From Synaphobranchus kaupii (Eukaryota; Chordata; Actinopteri; Anguilliformes; Synaphobranchidae), in NCBI GenBank assembly GCA_029718625.1, contig CM056383.1, positions 15,537,897 through 15,601,896 of the forward strand: a stretch of 64,000 nt of DNA, given 5' to 3'. The translations under genes were made by a program, and so were the position numbers. Below the pieces are notes generated by a model. It had not been told where the DNA came from. It made no database searches and saw nothing but the letters and a program-made list of their open reading frames with translations. Positions within the stretch are counted from its first letter, which is position 1. The number at the start of each line of letters is the position of its first letter. This document shows positions 14,501-23,850 of this stretch, piece after piece.

Positions 14501-14979
14501 CCATTTTCTTTTTGTCTGGTGGCTAGTTGGAAGATTACCGTGGATCTGGGTGTGACACAGTCTTTTATCATGGGGTTGAAAGCACCCCTGTAGGTGTATA
14601 TACATTGTTGTAAAGTGTTTGGGATGAGAACTTCCATGACCCATTTTCAGCTGGCTGTCAGTCAGAGGTATAGAGAATTCAGGTGTGTCATTAAGTATGT
14701 ACTTGAAAAGTGCACCATTAGGGATATTTACGATGGACAGATTTTGTGTTGCACTTTTGTTAACAATGTGTTATTTAAATGTGCTGAAAAATGTAAAAGA
14801 TTAAATCTTTATTCAAGTTCCGATAGAAATATTTTTAATGCATGAGAAGATGAGTAAAATAATGGTGGCAGAATATAATGAACCAGTCTTTATCTAATTT
14901 CTGAAAGTGATTCATGCTTTGCAATGTCACGCGTCAATGTCATGCATGTCGATTTTACATTTTTACATTTTCTTAACAG
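11531..14979. other. Non-coding DNA ahead of the first lypd6 coding exon
   Basis: No protein-like frame is convincing; an open frame of 157 codons at 13132-13605 has no recognisable motif. The stretch holds one triplicated 49-bp unit and is probably a 5' intron of lypd6, because it ends at a good splice acceptor (TTTTCTTAACAG). Confidence 0.45.
12518..12663. repeat. Three tandem copies of a 49-bp unit
   Basis: Units start at 12518, 12567 and 12616 with GTGGCCACTGGTAAGAATG. They differ at only a few positions, so the expansion is recent. Confidence 0.9.
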
Positions 14980-15169
14980 GTGCCTTGCCACTGTTCAGTG
15001 AAGGAGGTGTTGGCCAATTGGATAGCTGCATGTTTGAGGCCACACCCAGCAATGGAACCCTGGCCTATAGTGGCCTGGGTCCTACTGCTGGCTCTCATTG
15101 CTGATTGGCTAACAACTACCCATTCCCGGGACTTCACAGTGAAGGACATCATCTACCTCCATCCTTCAA
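14980..15169 (+). CDS. lypd6: lypd6 first coding exon (5' UTR plus signal peptide)
   Basis: The acceptor TTTTCTTAACAG precedes 72 nt of 5' UTR. The start at 15052 has G at -3 and G at +4, a strong Kozak context. It encodes residues 1-39: a hydrophobic leader ([12 protein letters not shown]) and the conserved [14 protein letters not shown] segment. The donor is TCAA followed by gtaaga, leaving one base of the next codon. Confidence 0.95.
15030..15104 (+). other. Upstream ORF overlapping the lypd6 start codon
   Basis: An ATG lies 22 nt before the lypd6 start, in another frame. It opens 24 codons that run across the true start and end at 15104. Its own Kozak context is weak (T at -3 and +4), which favours leaky scanning. 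Whether it reduces lypd6 translation is inference. Confidence 0.5.
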
Positions 15170-17752
15170 GTAAGAATATGCTTAGCTTTTTTTTGGTTTG
15201 TTTTAACTTCTGAAAATGTGCTTTTTTGCTAAGCAATTTCTGAATGAGCCAAGACTACAGCGACTAATCCATCAATAGTCTGTACTTACCAGAAAACATG
15301 AAATAATTGGTGATTTAGTTAATTGACTGCCATAAACCTGCATGTACTTTCCATTGATGTATGTGTCTGTTGGCTGAATTTTCACAGATGTCTGTACGTA
15401 GTTAGTTTTCAGGTAGGTTCCATCATATTCACAAGGCTGTTTGAATAAGTCTCACAGTTGCTTTGGATACCATGCACATAATCTGTGAGCACCTGCTAAA
15501 CAGATCACGCTGCTGCTGCCGCTGTCACTATCAAGGATACCGCCTCGATTATTTCCATGACGGGCTGTGAAATTCCCGGCTCGCGGCTGGCTCAGAAATC
15601 ACAGCAGCGCCATCGTCCTGGGCCGTCGGTGTTCCTCTTTAGTGTACGAGCGGGAGGCATCTGCGGACTCCAAACCTGTAAGCCTGGTTGGCGTGATTCC
15701 CCAGGCCTCTGAAACCAGTGATTAGGCAGGGGTGTTATTACAGCCGCTGGTGGCGCTGTGAACCTGTGTGTGTGTTTGGCGGGGGGCGGGGGGTTTAGCC
15801 CTAGCTACAGAGGCTGAGTAGTGGTGGTGGGGGTGCTTCCATGGTTCTCTGATCCTAAGCCAACGGCAGGCGGGACCACAGCCGGTCTGCTGAGTGCAGC
15901 TCTCGCTCCGCCCGGCGCGAGACTTTGAAGTGAAAGGGCGCACGGCTCCCCACGCACGGTTCTGCCCGGCTCGGGTCGCCGGGCACAGAACCGGGCCCCT
16001 TCCCTTCTGCTCCACTGATTCTGGCCCACATAAAACTCACCGCCGGGCTCCAGCAATGCTGTATAGCCTGCATGCTGCCCTTTCCCCTCAGCCAATGCAT
16101 CCTGCCCTGAGGTCAGGGGCGGCAGTGTAGTACAATGGTCAGAGAATTCCACTTGTAACTCAGCGGTCACAAGTCTGATTCCTGGGCGGGGTACTGCCAC
16201 TGTCCTTGAGAAACTTAACTTATCCAGCGTGTAAAAGTGTACATGGATTGTATGTAAAATGCAAGCTCACTCGGGATAGGAACCCTGCAGCTCCGTGACT
16301 CAAAAGGTGAAGCTGTGGAGTTTCCATTGAACTCTGTCCGTTTAGACGTGTGTGCGTGCGTGCGAGAGACTGTGTTTGTGTGGGTGGGGGGGGGTTTGAA
16401 GGGGGTTGGTTGCCGTGGCTGTATCGGTCTACATTTGATAGGAGCACCTGAATGTAAATGTACATCAGGTCTCTAGGAGGTCGACTTGGATGGTTACTAC
16501 TTACTAGCATTGGATGGAATTAGTTAATTCAGTGGATGGCATTATAGCACTGGGACTTGGGTAGCATATTTTAGGGAGTTGGACTCCACCAAGGGCTTGA
16601 TGAGTTGTATCAGGTGTGTTTGAGGTGGAACACATCAAGTACCTGGATGTGGCTGGAGGTACCTGAGGAGAGGTTTGGGAACCACTGGTGTAGAATTTCT
16701 TACAGTGTAATTCTTATAAGTGCTGTATGAGTCATAGACTATCTATATTCTCATCATTTGCTGAAACGGCAAGATTCAGGGTAAGATAAGGACATTATTG
16801 CTTTTATACATTACTAATTTTTGAAGTAATGGAAAATGACACTTGACAACTATATCAGCATAAGCATGCTTGATAAACACACTGTGATTATCATGATAGG
16901 TAATGTGTTGCTTGCCAACTGTTAACATCTATAGTGAGTCATAAAAAGCCATTACAGTCACTATAATTGCTTTTTTGGCCAGATTTACAGTACATATAAC
17001 TGGTTTTCATGCCACATAACAAGTATATTCTGCATATGTGCACAGTGTGTATCTATGTAGCTACATGCTTACAAAAATACCTTTGGATTATCTAGACTTT
17101 TTGACATCTTCGAAAAACATTTTTCTGCAAGAGGTCTTTGCACAAGCATAAGTCTATTGTATGAAGTAAAGACCAGCTAACAACCATAAAATGTGTATCT
17201 GTTCCCATAAAATGACACAGTTTATCCTTTAAGCCCAGGCTGCATTCCCCTGCCCATGCTGTTAAATTCATCTGTGGTGCTGTGTGTGTGTGTGTGCTTG
17301 TGCGTGTAGATGGCCACATGTTACCCAGAATACCCACACACACGCAGTACTATTTACTTTAGCCAATAACCGGGCTGCTGCCTCAAAGTCCTTCCCAGTT
17401 CCAAAGCCAAGCCATCGCACGACTGAGCGTGCTCAGAAGCACGTGAGAGGTATTTGAATCTATAGATCAGAAGGCTAAAATAACCCACTGCTCTCATGGA
17501 AGAGGGCGTTGTAGAGGACAGACCTTGTAGTTCCTCCTGACCCCACAGGCAGAAATGCAGTTTGTGAGCTTCTTTCTCTGCCGTTTCCTTGGCCCAGTCT
17601 GCCTGAGCCGTCTAAGAGCTGGAGCCACTGGGCTCAGCCCTGCAGCTCCGCGGCTCAAAAGGTGGAGCTGTGGAGTTTCCATTGAACTCTGTCCGTTTAG
17701 ACCAAAACGCCCTCAGCTCCTTGGGGGATTGGGTGACTGATGTGGATTAGAA

Positions 17753-17797
<45 letters not shown>

Positions 17798-20700
17798 TGC
17801 ATGTGTGTGTGTGGGTGGGGGGGTTTTGAAGGGGGTTGGTTGCCGTGGCAGTATCGGTCTACATTTGATTGGCAGGCTTTGTGCGCTGAATGAAGTTTGG
17901 ATGACCCTCAGACTTGCAGCTGTCAGAGCCACGGGGGCAGGGGGGGCCCCTAACCAGATTAATGTAATGGGACCGAGGGCCCCTCAGCCAATGCAATGGG
18001 CCCTCCCAGCCCTACTGTTTGATCACAGCAGATGGACCCAGAACCCACACGACTCCCATTCTTTCCCAAGACCACTGCACAGTGTGTCCCTCTTGCCCCT
18101 CTGTACTGTCATGAATGTGGCTGCTAACAGCTTTTGTTTACAGTAAAATGGTCTCTTTTTATCTTTTACACTGTTGTCTGTCTGTGATAACTGATGACAA
18201 AAAGTGTTTTTTTGTCTGCTTTGTACTCTTACAATGCATAGTGTTTAAAAATTACATTCCTTTTTTACATAGGCTACAGTAACAAATATTTTGACTGATT
18301 TATTAAACCACTCTGACCATTCTGAGTCAAAGTTTGAACTCAAAGGATGTCAGTGAGTACGTTTACATGCACACTAATATTCCACTATTATTCCGAATAT
18401 GACAATATTCCGAATTTGATACGGGTCATGTAAACAGCATAATCCGTTTGGATATTCCGAATTAGGCCTTATTCCGAATGTAGCATTTTCCAATTAAGAC
18501 ATGTGGGATATGCCGATATTATTCGGGTTTTATGACCATTCTTCGGACATGTATACAGCGCATTCGGAATATGCGCCTCAATTTGGGGGTTTTACCGCAG
18601 TTTGCGACACACGAGTGACACGTACGGTCACATCGTGCGTTGTAAACCAACTAGCCAACAGTTTGCAAGGCTGGGGTAGAGATACATGTCCAAAAGAAAA
18701 GCCCACATTTCTGGTCGGAAGGACAAACACACCTACTTTTAAACATTTAGAAAAGCTTGGGATATCAACAGGTTTTTGCATATGCGCAAATATCGCAACG
18801 CTGACCTTTTCAAGAAGGTAGTTGAAAAAATTAAAGAGGGAGGCTGTGTTCGCACGGTCGAACAAGTCCGCCACCGGTGGAAAACTTTTTTAAAAATCCT
18901 ATTTTGTCGCAAATAAGTAAATTGGCACAAGCGGCTCCAGCGGTTACACTTTTCCATATTTTGACGTGATAAACGATGGGGGCGTTTTACGTTAATCGGA
19001 GTATGCACGGCTGCATGTAAACTAGAATATTAGTGGAATATTCATTTTCATTAGCCATGTAAACAGCTTAGTAGGAATATTGTCTTTTTCGTAATAAGGG
19101 CAAAAACCGGAATATTTTGTGCATGTAAACGTAGTCAGTGACTCCTGATGCAGCTGATTGACATGCTAAAAGGACAAGTTGTATGCCGGATGGCATTTTA
19201 ATGAGCTCGCCCTGTTTTTGTCCTGTTTGTGTCCTGTTTTTGTCCTGTTTGTGTCCTGTTTGTGTCCTGTTTTTGTCCTGTTTGTGTCCTGTTTTTGTCC
19301 TGTTTGTGTCCTGTTTGTGTCCTGTTTTTGTCCTGTTTGTGTCCTGTTTTTGTCCTGTTTGTGTCGGCAGCAACACCGTACCCAGGTGGGTTCAAGTGCT
19401 TCACCTGCGAAAACACAACGGACAACTACGACTGCAATCGCTGGGCTCCGGATGTGTACTGCCCGAGAGGTGCGAATGATTGAGTGACTCTTTCCTTTCC
19501 AAAGAAACTTCACTAGTAACACCCCCCTGTTTCAGAATGCTTCTTTGAAGAAGGGAAAACTGTACCCGTGTGATATTTAACATATTTTACTTGTGGAAGA
19601 AGCTGAGATAGCTTGTGTCTTGAATTTTCATCACGGTGAACTTCTTTCTGTTAAGTAGCTTAATCACAGTTTTAGTTATTCTTGGCCACTGCCTTAAATA
19701 GAGCATTCTCTGAGGGAATAAAGTACAGATGTGGGCCTATCACACAAGATCACAGCGTGCTTGTGTAAATTAATTCACTGGAATGCACTAATTCTGTAGG
19801 TCTGTACCTCTGGTGTTTATCCCCTTATGTTAATGAACACGCTATCCCAAAATGCAATCTGTTTCCCACATCACCTGATCTCCTTTTCATTGTCAGCCTT
19901 CCGCTGGTCTGGTTAGCTATTAGAATGATTGTCCATCGGGAATGTCCTCGCTTAACGAATGTGCCCTTTGCAGAAACCAGATACTGCTACACCCGCCACA
20001 AGATGGACTTTGAAGGGGACAGCTTGTCTGTGACAAAGCGTTGTGTGGCCCTGGAGGAATGCCTCTCTACAGGGTGCACTGACGTTGACCATGAAGGAAA
20101 CAAGGCGAGTATAAGCAGTACTGTAGCTCATTAGCCTGACTGCAGGACTGAGTTTAGCCTGCAGCAGGATAGAGTTTAGGCTCACTTTATTCAAAGACCT
20201 TATGAACTATGTTCAAGGTCTGAATCACCCATTTGTACTAAATCACACTTGAAATTATCTCCATAGTGCATCTAAGAAATGCTTCAGTCCTCCAAACTGG
20301 GAAAGTTGGAAACTATTTATGGAATGCATCTGGATTCTTGTGTCTCGAGCCTGTGTTCATTCTTCCCCTGGAAAACTGGTCGCTAAAACATTGCGTCTTT
20401 ATGAGTCGGCCTCATTGCTGATGTATTGTTTTATAAAAGACCTCAGCCGAAGGATAGTTTAAGAGCCCCTAGATTTAGGCCATTATGGTCCTGCCACTCA
20501 GAATAGCGATAGCAGATTAATTTCTTTCTTATCGTTCAGCTGACATACATGAAAAGCCCCACTTGAAACGATCTGAAAGCCAAAGGCTCTCAAGCTAATA
20601 AATATGTGTATCGGACACTGCATGTCTGCTTCATCCGGCATCACTCTGCCGCACTTTTGACTTAATCCTCGGAGCCTCCAAAGTGATTTTACTGCTGATA

Positions 20701-21894
20701 AGATAAAGGCTGGAATTAAACTGCTCCCTCAGAGAGAGACTTAGCAGTAATCCCTGCTGAAATATGAGTCTTCTCCACGCTGGAGCTGACTGTAAGATGC
20801 TCCATTGTGCTTGAATGGCCAGAACTGAATCTAATAGACTGCTCAGATTTGTGAGTAGCATGCTGAAGACCGGGGAAGGCACCTGGGGTGGCACTAATAA
20901 ACCCCATGGACGTACCAGGCATTTATAAAAATCTGTAAAATGTGTAAAAAGTTTCAAGAGTGTCTCTTGACTGAAATGTGTGTTTGCTTCCCGCAGGCTT
21001 TCCCTGTAAGTAAGTCATTAAACTGCCTAGAAATTTGTTCAGAGAACTTGTTGTTCAGTAGGTTTCCTTCAGTGCGATCCCCATTTTGCATTGTATGTAG
21101 GGAAGAAAGACCAAAAGAAAGAAATGAATTGCTATAGAATACGAAGCAAGGAAAAGATGAGACCGTAAAGGAAAGGGACAGTGAAGGAAAAGTAAGAGCT
21201 TATGACATGACGATCTTAATTTTGTCAGGACAGCTCACATACTTAAATGACATGTTTAATGAATGGATGTGCTGCATAATTATTTTAGTTTGGCGGTGAA
21301 TGGATCCGCTTTAGTACACGGGCATCTCCCCCCGCTAAACAGGAGATGACCAGAAACCCCCCATACTAAAGCAGATCCAAACAACAGGTGGAAGCTGGGG
21401 TGGTGGAGGGTGACAGCAAATTTCTTTTAACACAAGCCGTAAGCAACAAAGAGCAGCGCATCAGCATTCAAGCAGTACAGAGAGAACTAATTATTGGCTT
21501 AAAAAGGGTGCTCCATTAGAGGTGTGTGCATGTGATTGGTTGAGTATGTGACGTGTGATTGCTAGCCGTTCATGGCTACAGCGAGAGGTTCTCCGACAGA
21601 ACTTGCTTTGCAAACTTTGCTCGCGACTCTCATTGGTGGTTAAAAGCTGAGAGGAGACAGACAGACGGACTCGTTCCCTCGTACCCCTGGCTAAACTCCT
21701 GCCGGCTGCTCTGACTTCAGGTCTGCACTGCTTGCTGCGAGGGGAACATCTGCAACCTGCCATTGCCGAGGAACGAAACGGACGCCGTCTTCGCCACCAC
21801 CTCTCCAATCAACCGCACGAGCCAGCTTGCACAGAGCCAGGCCTTGTCCTGCTTCATCGCCATCATCATCCTCCTCATTTTCAACCTTGCATAA
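15052..21894 (+). CDS. lypd6: lypd6: LY6/PLAUR domain-containing 6 (four coding exons)
   Basis: The coding exons are 15052-15169, 19371-19469, 19974-20104 and 21721-21894, joined in phases 1, 1 and 0. They total 522 nt and give a 173-aa protein; human LYPD6 is 171 aa. It has an N-terminal signal peptide, then a single LU three-finger domain starting at [13 protein letters not shown] and closing with CCEGNICN, and a hydrophobic C-terminal tail that fits a GPI-anchor signal. Potential N-glycosylation sites are NTT, NET and NRT. Family knowledge: LYPD6 is a raft-located GPI protein. In zebrafish it promotes Wnt/beta-catenin signalling through Lrp6, and in mammals it modulates nicotinic receptors. 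I recognised it from near-identity to the vertebrate protein across all exons. Neighbour mmadhc is convergent, as in human. Confidence 0.97.
15170..16106 (+). other. lypd6 intron, 5' part; nothing coding seen
   Basis: No coding sequence or recognised element. About 15520-16090 is GC- and CpG-rich compared with its neighbours, and I can assign it no function. Confidence 0.5.
16107..16262 (+). repeat. tRNA-derived SINE, head and body
   Basis: GGCAGTGTAGTACAATGG followed by CACAAGTCTGATTCCTGGG resembles the A and B boxes of the SINE at 41829-42037. The text then runs into CCTTGAGAAACTTAACTT. The GGATA tail is not recognisable. It lies in the lypd6 intron. Confidence 0.6.
16283..16439. repeat. 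Copy 1 of an intronic direct duplication
   Basis: Two blocks (16283-16347 and 16379-16439) match 17638-17702 and 17811-17869 with few differences. The blocks are separated by 31 bp here but 108 bp in copy 2, so this copy has lost most of the spacer. Confidence 0.85.
16545..16700. repeat. Possible eroded MITE
   Basis: The text resembles the ends of common fish MITEs: a GGACTCCACCAAGG start and a GAGGTTTGGGAACCACTGG end. Inverted repeats are weak and no target duplication is visible. Confidence 0.3.
16701..17637 (+). other. lypd6 intron, no coding content seen
   Basis: AT-rich intron sequence with a short TG tract near 17282. No exon is needed here, because exons at 15169 and 19371 join in frame. 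Confidence 0.6.
17638..17869. repeat. Copy 2 of an intronic direct duplication
   Basis: This is the longer copy of the duplicated segment at 16283-16439. It contains the (GT)n tract in its spacer and the shared GGGTTGGTTGCCGTGGC block. Confidence 0.85.
17755..17824. repeat. (GT)n microsatellite
   Basis: Long GT run with AT interruptions ending in GGGTGGGGGGG. It lies inside copy 2 of the intronic duplication. Confidence 0.95.
18357..19133. mobile_element. hAT-type element with 8-bp target duplication
   Basis: The ends are GTACGTTTACATGCAC and GTGCATGTAAACGTA. They are flanked by the identical octamer GTCAGTGA at 18349-18356 and 19134-19141. Eight-base duplications are typical of hAT transposons. 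Subterminal TATTCCGAAT motifs repeat inside both ends. The element is 777 bp, lies within the lypd6 intron, and keeps only a scrap of coding sequence. Confidence 0.8.
18782..18916 (+). pseudogene. Myb/SANT-like relic inside the hAT-type element
   Basis: A 44-codon open frame reads as one helix-turn-helix: [16 protein letters not shown], then [13 protein letters not shown]. The spacing of aromatic and basic residues resembles the Myb/SANT-like domains of transposon-encoded proteins and their host derivatives. The upstream sequence is broken by a stop. I infer a decayed transposon gene rather than a host exon. Confidence 0.45.
19206..19365. repeat. 11-bp minisatellite (TTTKTGTCCTG) at a splice acceptor
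   Basis: About 14 copies alternate between TTTTTGTCCTG and TTTGTGTCCTG. The last copy runs into GTGTCGGCAG, which is the acceptor of the second lypd6 coding exon, so the array supplies the pyrimidine tract. Long open frames here on both strands only reflect the repeat. Confidence 0.95.
19371..19469 (+). CDS. lypd6: lypd6 second coding exon (LU domain, first finger)
   Basis: It encodes residues 40-72, [13 protein letters not shown] through WAPDVYCPR. It carries four cysteines and the NTT glycosylation site. The acceptor is GTGTCGGCAG and the donor is AGAG followed by gtgcga. Confidence 0.95.
19974..20104 (+). CDS. lypd6: lypd6 third coding exon (LU domain, middle)
   Basis: It encodes [10 protein letters not shown] through HEGNK (44 codons), including [13 protein letters not shown]. 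The acceptor is CCCTTTGCAG. The exon must end at AAG to stay in frame with the next exon, and the intron then starts GCGAGT. This is a GC donor rather than GT. Confidence 0.95.
20105..21720 (+). other. lypd6: lypd6 last intron, apparent GC-AG intron
   Basis: It starts GCGAGT and ends GACTTCAG. No coding sequence or recognised transposon lies inside. Use of GTATAA four bases downstream would put the last exon out of frame. Confidence 0.75.
21721..21894 (+). CDS. lypd6: lypd6 last coding exon (LU closure and GPI signal)
   Basis: It begins [19 protein letters not shown], the C-terminal cysteine cluster of the three-finger fold. It continues through [10 protein letters not shown] and ends with a hydrophobic run ([14 protein letters not shown]) before TAA at 21892-21894. 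The hydrophobic tail matches a GPI-anchor signal. Confidence 0.95.
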   Translation, partial: VCTACCEGNICNLPLPRNETDAVFATTSPINRTSQLAQSQALSCFIAIIILLIFNLA

Positions 21895-23850
21895 GAGTAT
21901 GCAGCAATACAGGCCAAATTAGATATTTGTAAAAAAATGTTATAAAAAAAACATTTCACAGTGTATAAGTTAGACATTTTTATTGTGCTTTTTTTTTACT
22001 GCCCTCTCAAGTATCAGGACAGTGGTGAAACTCTAGAAATAGATGCTTGCAGCAGCATGTCCAAACCTGTTTGGTTTTTAACGTTTTATTGCGTTGGGAG
22101 ATAGTTTGTCTTTTAGTGAACACTGAGCTGGAACAGGGATGCTTTACTTTTGGCAAAATTTAAAGGATTTTTTCTCTAAGTAAACTTTATTATAATGTTG
22201 CGTTTGTGTGCTGAATGTGTAATATATACATGTACATATATAGTATTTATTTTTGTACAATATACTGATTCTTACCAATGTTGTTGAAGTTGTTGCATTT
22301 AGGTCAGAGCATGCAGGATTGGAGACCCTGGGAATAATTTCCCCCTTCAAACTAAAAACAAGCTTACATCCATTAACGTCACGTAACATATTTTTTGGGT
22401 TACCAAGAACTTGGTAACTCCTGTGGGTTACCAAGCACTTGCTTAACTCTTTGCATGAATTGGCAGAAAATGCCTACTTCTCTTTGATGTTCCATTTCAG
22501 ATATATGCATTGTTTTTTTAATAGTATTTTATGTAACACTTTTTATGGTAATATTGTTTAGTTTGTTTTTTTAACTTACGATGAATTTGTTTTTTAAATG
22601 AGTTCACGATTTTTCTGGAGCTGTCAGTAAGGCCAGATAATGGAAGTTCAACCCATAAATTAGCACATTTTAATTGTGTTTTTTGCTAAACTATAAATGT
22701 TTTTCATTGATCTGTGTTATAATAGAACTATTGTAGTAACATTCATATATTCTATGACTGAAAGGACTGAATTCCAAGTTTTGCGAACGCTTAAGACAAA
22801 GATGTCGAACTCAAGCCCTAGACGGCTGCAGTCTCTGCAGTAGTTTTTGTGTGGTTTCCTTTCAATCAGCAACTAATTTAAGGCCTTGAGAACAAGGTGG
22901 ATTCTTTAGCCAATTGACTTAAATGAATCACTGGTGCTGAAACACACTGAAAAACAGCAGGCACTGTGGCCTTCAAGGACTGGATTCTGCCTCCTGTGGC
23001 TTAAGGCATCCTGTCCTGGTTTAGTTTTCCTTTCCTGTGATATGTGGTGAGTTGGCTGGTGATGTGGTCGGAGTGAAAATGCCGAGGTTGCAAATACAGT
23101 GTTATTGTTCCCTTAGCTTTATAGTTTATTTAGGCCGACTGTCTGTAGGCTGTGATAGAAGATTAACTTCATCTGTCATCTATTGTGTTTTTAATGCCCC
23201 TGTGCCAGCTACTGTGAGGGGCTATGATTAAACCTTATCCAAAAAAAGGACAAAAAAATATGACAACTCCCTCCTGTTTCTACTTGGTTTCTGTTCTGCA
23301 AACAGTGCGGAAGGCAATATTGATCATTAGCAACTTGTAGATGTGCTAATAAATATCCCCTCGAATGGCAGCTAGGGCTACTCTCTGGAAAGTGATCAGT
23401 AGATTACAACTTTTGAGTCATAATATATAAGGTATGAACAACTGACATGAATTATTTTTTCTTTATGGAAAATGGCAATTGGTATTAGAATATGGATGTC
23501 AGAGATGGTGTTTGAACATTCCAGTGACATGTCAAGTCTGTGATTTATAAATCAGTAGATTTATAGTTCATAGTTTTAATATGTGTTATGTTAAATAAAT
23601 AATTGCCTGTGCTCCTTTCCTTTTTGAGTGTAAAAGGAGACGGTTTCCATAAAGGGTTAAATCGGATAGTAACTGAGTAATAAAAATCTTCTCCTTCCCT
23701 GTACTGTAAATGAGGTTAGAAGCTGTTGAGGTGTGAATTTTATGATCTGTAAATATTGTATATGTAATATCCATGTATATATTTGTATGAAACTGTATAT
23801 ATTCATTTTGAAACTTCATATTAAAAGTGAAGGAAAGACCTTTTAACTAA
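21895..23850 (+). other. lypd6: Probable lypd6 3' UTR
   Basis: AT-rich sequence follows the stop. Candidate poly(A) signals are AATAAA at 23594-23599 (followed by a GT-rich stretch) and ATTAAA at 23820-23825. A Pumilio-type TGTAAATA lies at 23748-23755. A 20-bp palindrome at 22399-22418 (GTTACCAAG, AA, CTTGGTAAC) could form a hairpin. The true 3' end is inferred only from these signals. Confidence 0.5.
22799..22990. repeat. Eroded inverted-repeat MITE in the presumed 3' UTR
   Basis: The left end GATGTCGAACTCAAGCCC and the right end CAAGGACTGGATTC, with inner GGCTGCAGTCTCTGCAG and GCAGGCACTGTGGCC, form diverged inverted repeats. They resemble the element at 51599-51802. No target duplication was found. 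Confidence 0.5.

Noticed and set aside
15805..16200. Minus-strand open frame of 131 codons in GC-rich DNA
   Set aside because: GC-rich intron sequence has few stops. It extends into the SINE head and overlaps three other frames.
17757..18146. Open frame beginning with a Val-Cys repeat
   Set aside because: It starts in the (GT)n microsatellite and continues by chance.
19166..19522. Several long open frames on both strands rich in CPVF/LFVSC or [10 protein letters not shown] repeats
   Set aside because: They are translations of the 11-bp minisatellite. The array has no stop in most frames because 11-bp units cycle through all three frames.
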